Position numbers and translations under genes: made by a program
Notes under the pieces: model-generated
What the model was told of the DNA's origin: nothing
The model's database searches: none
What the model saw: the letters and a program-made list of their open reading frames with translations, nothing else
Shown here: positions 57,844 to 64,000 of the stretch, piece by piece
Layout of the letters: the number at the start of each line of letters is the position of its first letter
How positions within the stretch are numbered: the stretch's first letter is position 1
Source: Methylomonas sp. ZR1
Lineage (GTDB): Bacteria; Pseudomonadota; Gammaproteobacteria; Methylococcales; Methylomonadaceae
Length of the DNA stretch: 64,000 nucleotides
Direction of reading: 5' to 3'
Assembly: GCF_013141865.1 (NCBI RefSeq)
Contig: NZ_RCST01000001.1
Location: forward strand, 5,022,001-5,086,000

Positions 57844-58893
57844 CTAACCCGCGCTTTTTAGAGCTGCTACCTGGGCCGCGGTTTGGCTGTGGTAGATGGT
57901 CATGACTTTTTCGGCATACCGCGGATCGGTGGCATAACCGGCTTGTTGCAGCTCGTGTAAATAGTGTCCGGCGTTGCCGGCTTTTTTCAAAGCTTCGCTG
58001 TAACGCGGATTGGTTTTGATAAAGTTCACGTAATCGTCGAAGCTCTCTTTATAGGAATCGTAAGCCCGGAAGCCGGCCATTTCTTTTTTGGCGACACCGC
58101 CGGCATATTCCAGCGTCATGGTTTTGGCTTGTTTGCCTTGCCAGGACCTATCGGCCTTGATATTGAACAAGTTAAAGCTGTTGTCGCCCTGGGGATTTTT
58201 CACCATGCCTTGGCCCCAGCCGGTTTCCAATGCCGCTTGAGCCAGCAAGACATTGGGATCCACTCCCAGGCTGCGCGCGGCTTGTTCGGCATGCGGACGC
58301 AATTGGTTAACGAACTCGTCCCTGGAGGTTAGCGGCCGATCATTTTCGCTGCTGACTTTGTCGTCCAGGGTTTGCCATTGGTCGGCCAGGGCCTTCTGGC
58401 TACGTTCCAATCGGGCCAAACTGCGTTCCAGGCTGCTTAAGCCGGAGGCATCCAGCGGCATCTGCTCTTCCGCCTCTTCGCTGCCGGCCCGCAGCGATTG
58501 GTGTTTGTCGGGGTTGTTGCTAGCGCCGGTGCCGGCCGCGCGATTCAAGAAATCGCCAGTGGACAGTTGTTTGTCTTGTTCTTCGTCTTTGTTTTGTTTG
58601 GGCGACAGTTGTTGAGCAATCAAATCCGCAAAACCGATGCCGGGTTTGCCGGCCAGGTGCACGGACATTTGTTGGTCGTACATGTCTTGATAAAACTGGG
58701 TTTGTTGGCTATCCAAAATGCCTTCGGACAATTTGGCCTGACGCATGTTTTTCATCATCATGCCTAAAAACACCGACTCGAATTGTTTGGCGACTTCCTT
58801 GATCGCCTCGGGCGATTGCTCGCGGGCGCCTTGTTTAAGTTTCGCCAGGCCGTTGAAGTCGGTATAAACCGAAGCGCTGTCTACGTTTAACAT
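57844..58893 (-). CDS. flgJ: Flagellar rod-assembly protein/muramidase
   Basis: Caps the rod and opens the peptidoglycan for it. Residues 1-110 are the rod-binding part (FESVFLGMMMKNMRQAKLSE). The C-terminal half is a glucosaminidase domain with catalytic Glu in AALETGWGQG and NLFNIKADRSW. The ATG at 58893 has GGAG upstream and gives 349 residues; an earlier in-frame start at 58917 is less likely. Confidence 0.95.
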   Translation of the reverse strand: MLNVDSASVYTDFNGLAKLKQGAREQSPEAIKEVAKQFESVFLGMMMKNMRQAKLSEGILDSQQTQFYQDMYDQQMSVHLAGKPGIGFADLIAQQLSPKQNKDEEQDKQLSTGDFLNRAAGTGASNNPDKHQSLRAGSEEAEEQMPLDASGLSSLERSLARLERSQKALADQWQTLDDKVSSENDRPLTSRDEFVNQLRPHAEQAARSLGVDPNVLLAQAALETGWGQGMVKNPQGDNSFNLFNIKADRSWQGKQAKTMTLEYAGGVAKKEMAGFRAYDSYKESFDDYVNFIKTNPRYSEALKKAGNAGHYLHELQQAGYATDPRYAEKVMTIYHSQTAAQVAALKSAG

Positions 58894-58938
58894 GGGAATC
58901 TCCAAAAAATCATGCAATTGGCGGCTGTGTTACGTTCT

Positions 58939-60027
58939 TCAAATCACTATCAACTCGGCTCTGAGCGCGCCGGCGGATTTCAAGGCTTCCAAAATCGCCA
59001 CCAAGTCGCTGGGGCCTGCACCGACGCCATTTACCGCTTGGACGATCTCGTCCAGCGATACGCCGGGGTTGAAGACAAACATGTGGTTCTTGTCTTCTTT
59101 GACCGAGACGTTGGATTGCGGTGTGACTACGGTACTGCCGCCGGATAAGGGGTTGGGCTGGCTGACTTGTTGGTTTTCGCTGATCGTCACCGTCAGGCTG
59201 CCATGAGACACCGCGGCCGGTTGTACTCTGACCTTGCTGTTGATAATCACGGTGCCGGTGCGCGAATTGACAATCACTTTGGCTGGGGCATCGTCGGGGG
59301 CCAGTTCCAGGTTTTCGATAACCGAGGCAAAACCGACCCGTTGATTGGGATTAACCGGCGCTCTGACGCTGACCGAAGTAGCATCGACGGCTTGCGCGGT
59401 GTCGGCGCCTAAAGCCTTGTTGATCGAGTCCGCCATGCGCTGCGCGGTGGTGAAATCCGACGAGTTCAAATTAAACACCAAGTCAGCGCTTTGATCGAAT
59501 GAACTAGGTACGGCCCGTTCCACCGTGGCGCCGTTAGGCACCCGGCCCACCAAGGGGTTGTTGACGGTCACTTTCGAGCCGTCCTGACCGCCGGCGGCCA
59601 AACCGCCCACCACTAAATTCCCTTGCGCCACCGCATACACATTGCCGTCGGCACCGCGTAAAGGGCTCATCAACAGCGAGCCGCCGCGCAAACTTTTGGC
59701 ATCGCCTATCGAGGAGACCGTGACGTCAATTTTTTGACCGGGTTTGGCGAAAGCGGGCAGGTCGGCGTGAATGCTGACCAATGCGACGTTTTTGGCTTTG
59801 GGATCGGTATCGGGCGGCAAAGTCAGACCCAGCTTGCCCATCATGCTGCGCAGGCTTTGGCCGGTAAATTTGGTTTTGTCGCCGGTTTTATCCAGACCCG
59901 TTACCAGACCGTAGCCCACCAATTGGTTGGTGCGCACGCCGGCGATGGCGGCGATGTCTTTGATGCGTTCCGCTTGCGCGGTATTTGCCAAGAGCAGCAA
60001 GGCGATTGAAAAGAGTATTTTGTTCAT
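58939..60027 (-). CDS. flgI: Flagellar P-ring protein
   Basis: Periplasmic P-ring subunit in the peptidoglycan layer. The 362 residues have a cleavable signal ([19 protein letters not shown]) and the family start [20 protein letters not shown], ending with [20 protein letters not shown]. Position between flgH and flgJ is standard. Confidence 0.97.
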   Translation of the reverse strand: MNKILFSIALLLLANTAQAERIKDIAAIAGVRTNQLVGYGLVTGLDKTGDKTKFTGQSLRSMMGKLGLTLPPDTDPKAKNVALVSIHADLPAFAKPGQKIDVTVSSIGDAKSLRGGSLLMSPLRGADGNVYAVAQGNLVVGGLAAGGQDGSKVTVNNPLVGRVPNGATVERAVPSSFDQSADLVFNLNSSDFTTAQRMADSINKALGADTAQAVDATSVSVRAPVNPNQRVGFASVIENLELAPDDAPAKVIVNSRTGTVIINSKVRVQPAAVSHGSLTVTISENQQVSQPNPLSGGSTVVTPQSNVSVKEDKNHMFVFNPGVSLDEIVQAVNGVGAGPSDLVAILEALKSAGALRAELIVI

Positions 60028-60049
60028 CAGATTTCTCCGTCAGCCTCGG

Positions 60050-60754
60050 CTAGAAAGGAAACAAGGGGCTGGAAAGAATTCGCGAGATCCAGCCGGGCTT
60101 GCTGCTGTCGGCCAAGGCGCCGTCGCCGGTGTACATAATTGTGGCGTCGGCTACTTTGCTGGAGGCCAGGGTGTTGGCGACGTTGATGTCGATAGGCCTT
60201 ACGATGCCGGACAGGCGGATATATTCGCTGCCGTCGTTCAGCGTCACACGTTTTTCGCCGCGCACGCGCAGATTGCCGTTGGGCAACACATCGACCACGG
60301 TCACGCTCATGCTGCCGGTCAGCCGGTTACTTTGCCGGGAGTCGCCTTTGCCTTCGCTGCTGCGGTCGGTACTGTATTCGAGCGATGAGGCTAGGTCATG
60401 TCCAAGCAAAGCCTCGCTGGCGACGCCGAATAGAGTTGGGGCGGAGCCTTTGATATTGATGTCAGAGTTTTTACTGGCCTTGGAATTGGCTTGCTTGGTG
60501 GCGTTGGTGTTTTCGTCGAAGGTTACCGTCAAAATATCGCCGACCCGGCGCGCGGCATGATCTTCGAATAAACGCATGTCGTAGCCGGCCTGGTAAATCG
60601 CGCCGTTGCTTTGTTGGGGCGGACGCAGATCGGCGGGTTGTACCGGGGCGAAGTCGGGGTCGCGTTTTGGCAAGGTATCGCAGCCTGCCAGCAAGGCGAT
60701 TGCCGCTACCAGCAAAATTTTGCCGCCTGCTTGCCGGGTGATGAATGTATTCAT
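60050..60754 (-). CDS. flgH: Flagellar L-ring lipoprotein
   Basis: Outer-membrane ring of the basal body. The 234-residue precursor has the lipobox LLAGC and the family motifs LFEDHAARRVGDILTVTFDE and IRLSGIVRPIDIN. Complete, in standard order after flgG. Confidence 0.97.
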   Translation of the reverse strand: MNTFITRQAGGKILLVAAIALLAGCDTLPKRDPDFAPVQPADLRPPQQSNGAIYQAGYDMRLFEDHAARRVGDILTVTFDENTNATKQANSKASKNSDINIKGSAPTLFGVASEALLGHDLASSLEYSTDRSSEGKGDSRQSNRLTGSMSVTVVDVLPNGNLRVRGEKRVTLNDGSEYIRLSGIVRPIDINVANTLASSKVADATIMYTGDGALADSSKPGWISRILSSPLFPF

Positions 60755-60769
60755 GAGCTTTGTCCTGAA

Positions 60770-61558
60770 TTAAAGTTGTTGCGTGACAAAGGACAACATC
60801 TGGTCGGTGGTGGAAATGGCTTTGGAGTTCATCTCATAAGCACGCTGGGTTTCTATCATGTTGACCAGCTCTTCCACGACGTTGACGTTTGAGGTTTCCA
60901 AGGAACCTTGAATCATGGTGCCGAGTTCGTTCTCGCCGGGCGCACCGATAATCGGCGCACCGCTGGCTACAGTTTCCCGGAACAGGTTGTCGCCAATCGG
61001 CTCCAAGCCGGCGGTGTTGATGAAGTCGGCGATTTGAATTTGGCCTACTTGATTCGCCGCCGCCGCGCCGGGTTGGGTTACCGATACCGTGCCGTCCTGG
61101 CCGATGGTGACGCTCAGCGCGTCTTGCGGAATGGTGATGGCCGGTTCCAGCGGCATGCCGTTGGAGGTGACCACTTGGCCGGTGGAGTCCATTTTGAACG
61201 AGCCGTCACGGGTGTAGTTGATGTCGCCGTTGGGCATTAAAATCTGCATAAACCCGCGTCCGCTGACCGCTATATCCAGCGAGTTGCCGGTTTGTAGAAT
61301 ATTGCCTTGGGTGTGCAGTTTTTCGGTCGCCACCGTGCGCACCCCGGTGCCTAGCTGTAAGCCGGTGGGTAATTGGGTGTTTTGGGTAGACTGTGCGCCG
61401 GCTTGACGGACGTTTTGATACATCAAGTCGGCGAAAATCGGTCTGGCTTTCTTGAAGCCGGTGGTGTTGACGTTGGCCAGGTTATTGGAAATAACCGCCA
61501 TGCGGGTTTGTTGGGCATCCAAACCGGATTTTGCGACCCATAATGCTCGTTCTGTCAT
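60770..61558 (-). CDS. flgG: Flagellar distal rod protein
   Basis: Distal rod subunit, 262 residues. The N-terminus [33 protein letters not shown] and the C-terminal [20 protein letters not shown] are diagnostic of FlgG. AGGAG precedes the ATG. Confidence 0.98.
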   Translation of the reverse strand: MTERALWVAKSGLDAQQTRMAVISNNLANVNTTGFKKARPIFADLMYQNVRQAGAQSTQNTQLPTGLQLGTGVRTVATEKLHTQGNILQTGNSLDIAVSGRGFMQILMPNGDINYTRDGSFKMDSTGQVVTSNGMPLEPAITIPQDALSVTIGQDGTVSVTQPGAAAANQVGQIQIADFINTAGLEPIGDNLFRETVASGAPIIGAPGENELGTMIQGSLETSNVNVVEELVNMIETQRAYEMNSKAISTTDQMLSFVTQQL

Positions 61559-61609
61559 GACAATCTCCTAATCTGACAATTTTTTGTCTTATCAGGAGTA
61601 AAGCAGAAA

Positions 61610-62353
61610 CTATGCCACTTGCATCAGCTTGGCGCTGGCGCCTGATGTGTCATCAATGTTTTTCATGACTTTGGATTGCAATTCGAAGTTTCGAGACAGC
61701 TCTATCATTTCCACCATCGCCGCCAAAGCATTGACGTTACTGGATTCCAGCGAGCCTTGAATCAGTGTGACAGTGGCGTCGGCCGGTATGGCGCCGGCTT
61801 GCTTGGCGTGCATCAAGCCGTCTTCGCGTTTTTCCAGATTGGCCGGATCGGGGTTGACCAGCTTGATCCGTTCAACAATCACGCTATTGGTGGCATTGAC
61901 GCCTTGCGGGACGATGGAGATGGTGCCGTCGGTACCGATTTCCAGTTTTTGGGCGGGCGGAATCGTGATCGCTTCGCCGCCTTCGCCAAGCACCGAGAGT
62001 CCTGCGCCGTTTTGCAGTAAGCCTTCCGGGGTGAGGCGCAAATCGCCGGCTCGGGTATAGGCCTCCTGGCCCTCTGCATTACGCACCGCGATCCAGCCTT
62101 GGCCGTTGATGGCGACATCCAGGTCGCGGCCGGTGGTATGGATGCTGCCGCTGGCCATGTTGGTGCCGGGGCGTTCGGTCATCGAATAGACCCTTGATGG
62201 ATAACCGGGACCGAAAGCCGGCATCGCGCGAAATTGCTCGAAATCGGCCTTGAAACCGGTGGTTTGGGCGTTGGCCAGATTATTGGCGTTGGCGCCTTGC
62301 GCCAGCAAGGTCTGCTTGGCGCCGTTCATCGCAATGTATAGGCTACGGTCCAT
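61610..62353 (-). CDS. flgF: Flagellar proximal rod protein
   Basis: Proximal rod subunit, 247 residues. It starts MDRSLYIAMNGAKQTLLAQG, with NNLANAQTTGFKAD, and ends with LAAMVEMIELSRNFELQSKV. The sequence and its place between flgE and flgG identify it. Confidence 0.97.
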   Translation of the reverse strand: MDRSLYIAMNGAKQTLLAQGANANNLANAQTTGFKADFEQFRAMPAFGPGYPSRVYSMTERPGTNMASGSIHTTGRDLDVAINGQGWIAVRNAEGQEAYTRAGDLRLTPEGLLQNGAGLSVLGEGGEAITIPPAQKLEIGTDGTISIVPQGVNATNSVIVERIKLVNPDPANLEKREDGLMHAKQAGAIPADATVTLIQGSLESSNVNALAAMVEMIELSRNFELQSKVMKNIDDTSGASAKLMQVA

Positions 62354-62369
62354 GGTTATTCCCCATTAA

Positions 62370-63701
62370 TTACCGAATCTGCAGTATGGTTTGCATAATG
62401 CTGTTTTCGGTGGTGATGGTTTGCGCATTGGCCTGGTAATGCTGTTGGGCGACGATCAGGTTGACCAGTTGCGCGGATAGCTCGACATTCGAGCTTTCAA
62501 GCGCGCCGGCCTGAATCAGGCCGAAGTTATTCGCGCCGGCCTCACCGGGAATCGGTTCCCCGGAGTTGGCGCTTTGTCCCCAAGCGGTGTCGCCGATTTT
62601 GGCCAAGCCGTTGGTATTGGCGAAGCGGGTCAATGCCACTTTACCCATGGTTTGCGAGCCGCCGTTACTGAAGCGGGCAAATATCACCCCTTCGTCGTCA
62701 ATATCAATGCCCGTCAAGCGTCCGGCCGGTAAGCCGTTTTGCGTCATCGTATTCACGCTGAATTTTTCCTGAACCTGGGTGGAACCGAAGAAGTCCATGG
62801 TGCCTACCTTCACAGGGGCCGCGCCGGTCGCCGGCAGTATGGTGTAATCACTCAAGGCGAAGCGTCCGGACACCGGGGATTGTAATTTGCCGGAGGAATC
62901 AAAAGTCATCACGGCCGGCGTCGGCAAAGTGGTGGTCGTGGCCGGGGCGGCGACTGCCGTGCCATAGGTGCCGGCATTGATGGAGGTTCGGGCGTTTGGG
63001 GTGGCTGGCTCGGCCATAAAATGATACACACTCCAATTCGTAGTGGAGGCTGTCGAGGCGCCTTTTACATAATAGGTGGAGAGAATATGCGGCGAACCCA
63101 GCGAATCGTAAACAGTCACCGAGGTTTGCGAGTTGTAGGAGTTATTGTTGGTTGGGTCGAACGGAGTTACGCTGGGAACGGTTTCGTTGGCGTTGAGATT
63201 TACCGCCAGAGAGACAGTGTCTGTGGCGCTGGGTAAGCCGGTGAGGGTATTGATCTGCACCGGTTGCGTCACCCCGGTACTGAAGCCGTCGGAGACTGCA
63301 GTGCCGTTGGGTTTATATACCATCAGTGATTTGCCTTGGTTGTTAACCAGATAGCCGTCCTTGTCCAGTTTGAATTCGCCGGACCGGGTATAAGTGATGT
63401 CATTGGTTTCTGTTGGGCTTTTGGCCATGGTAAAGAAGCCTTCGCCGCTGATCGCCAAATCCAGATTGTTGTCGGTGAACGACAAGCTGCCTTGGTTGAA
63501 TTGTTGGGCGACGTTGGCAACTCTGACGCCGGCGCCGGCCGTGGTGTTGCTGACTCCGCCCAGACTGGAGGCGTAAACGTCGGCAAATTCCGAGCGCGAC
63601 TTTTTAAAGCCTACGGTGTTGGCGTTGGCAATGTTATTGCCGGTCACCGCCAGATTGTTGGATGCGGCGTTTAAGCCGCTTAATGCTGTTGTAAAAGCCA
63701 T
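62370..63701 (-). CDS. flgE: Flagellar hook protein
   Basis: Hook subunit, 443 residues. FTTALSGLNAASNNLAVTGN at the N-terminus and LSAQLVNLIVAQQHYQANAQ at the C-terminus are the paired hook helices; the middle (about 150-350) is the variable surface part. AAGGAG stands before the ATG. Confidence 0.97.
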   Translation of the reverse strand: MAFTTALSGLNAASNNLAVTGNNIANANTVGFKKSRSEFADVYASSLGGVSNTTAGAGVRVANVAQQFNQGSLSFTDNNLDLAISGEGFFTMAKSPTETNDITYTRSGEFKLDKDGYLVNNQGKSLMVYKPNGTAVSDGFSTGVTQPVQINTLTGLPSATDTVSLAVNLNANETVPSVTPFDPTNNNSYNSQTSVTVYDSLGSPHILSTYYVKGASTASTTNWSVYHFMAEPATPNARTSINAGTYGTAVAAPATTTTLPTPAVMTFDSSGKLQSPVSGRFALSDYTILPATGAAPVKVGTMDFFGSTQVQEKFSVNTMTQNGLPAGRLTGIDIDDEGVIFARFSNGGSQTMGKVALTRFANTNGLAKIGDTAWGQSANSGEPIPGEAGANNFGLIQAGALESSNVELSAQLVNLIVAQQHYQANAQTITTENSIMQTILQIR

Positions 63702-63714
63702 GATGCCTTCTCCT

Positions 63715-64000
63715 TCACAAGATTTGTTTAATTTGACTGAATTTTACGGTGCCGACGCCGTCCAGATTGACTTGCAGGCCGCTGCTGCCGCTGCCCATCG
63801 TCACGCTTTTCACCAGCGATTTAATATTGGTGGCTAATACCGTATTGACGCCGTCAATTTTGGCTTCCGCTTGAATTTTGTAGACGCCAGGGTCGGCAAA
63901 TTGTTTATTGCTGTCTTTGCCGTCCCATTCGAAGGTGGTAGTGCCCGCCGACTGTGCGCCCATATCGATTTCTCTGATGGTGGCGCCGGTTTGCGGGTCT
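63715..64000 (-). CDS. flgD: Flagellar hook-capping protein FlgD (5' part outside window)
   Basis: C-terminal 94 codons of the hook cap. DPQTGATIREIDMGAQSAGT, TFEWDGKDSNKQFADPGVYK and the final VKFSQIKQIL are the FlgD C-terminal beta domain. It ends 13 bases before flgE. The start lies beyond the right edge. Confidence 0.95.
   Translation of the reverse strand, partial: DPQTGATIREIDMGAQSAGTTTFEWDGKDSNKQFADPGVYKIQAEAKIDGVNTVLATNIKSLVKSVTMGSGSSGLQVNLDGVGTVKFSQIKQIL

Overview
The window reads as chromosome of a Gram-negative, diazotrophic, flagellated gammaproteobacterium. Support: molybdenum nitrogenase genes with a sigma-54/NifA promoter, LPS heptosyltransferases, Aat/Bpt N-degron transferases, an EfpL-type elongation factor, an MdtABC-like RND pump and a polar-type flg operon. 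A Methylomonas-like methanotroph fits the overall look, but no methane-oxidation gene is present, so that genus is an inference.

Layout. 1-4.3 kb: nifHDK read leftward from a sigma-54 promoter with one NifA site; nifK runs off the left edge. 4.5-9.4 kb: c-di-GMP genes (HD-GYP, GGDEF-EAL) around a GspG-like pseudopilin. 9.4-16.8 kb: mdtABC. 16.9-24.3 kb: a cupin, a polysaccharide chain-length protein, a second HD-GYP, a paralogue that has lost its HD-GYP core, then ilvE-waaF-waaC. 24.6-32 kb: a small ORF, a three-gene ABC-2 exporter, a ParDE toxin-antitoxin pair and an exported repeat protein. 32.5-34.5 kb: aat-bpt-efpL. 34.6-39 kb: a four-gene signalling operon with two histidine kinases, a lipoprotein and one OmpR-type regulator; the first kinase has Arg where the phospho-accepting His should be. 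39.3-39.8 kb: a detached nifX.

40.3-51.1 kb: a Tn5053/Tn7-like transposon of about 10.8 kb that I delimit from the sequence. It has related terminal repeats, several internal TniA-type binding repeats at both ends, near-identical 5-bp flanks, tniA-tniB-tniQ at the right end and a serine resolvase with a res-like site at the left end. Its cargo is an AT-rich UPF0174/YaaW-domain fusion protein, toxin-antitoxin remnants, a umuC fragment and a LysR-controlled esterase/EthD cluster.

51.4-54.6 kb: just outside the right end, a translationally coupled two-gene operon joins a VPA1262-like protein with a phospholipase-D-like C-terminus to an all-helical partner that I do not recognise. This is my best candidate for an undescribed, possibly anti-phage, system. 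55.2-64 kb: flgDEFGHIJKL, read leftward, with flgD cut by the right edge. I saw no rRNA, tRNA or CRISPR array.
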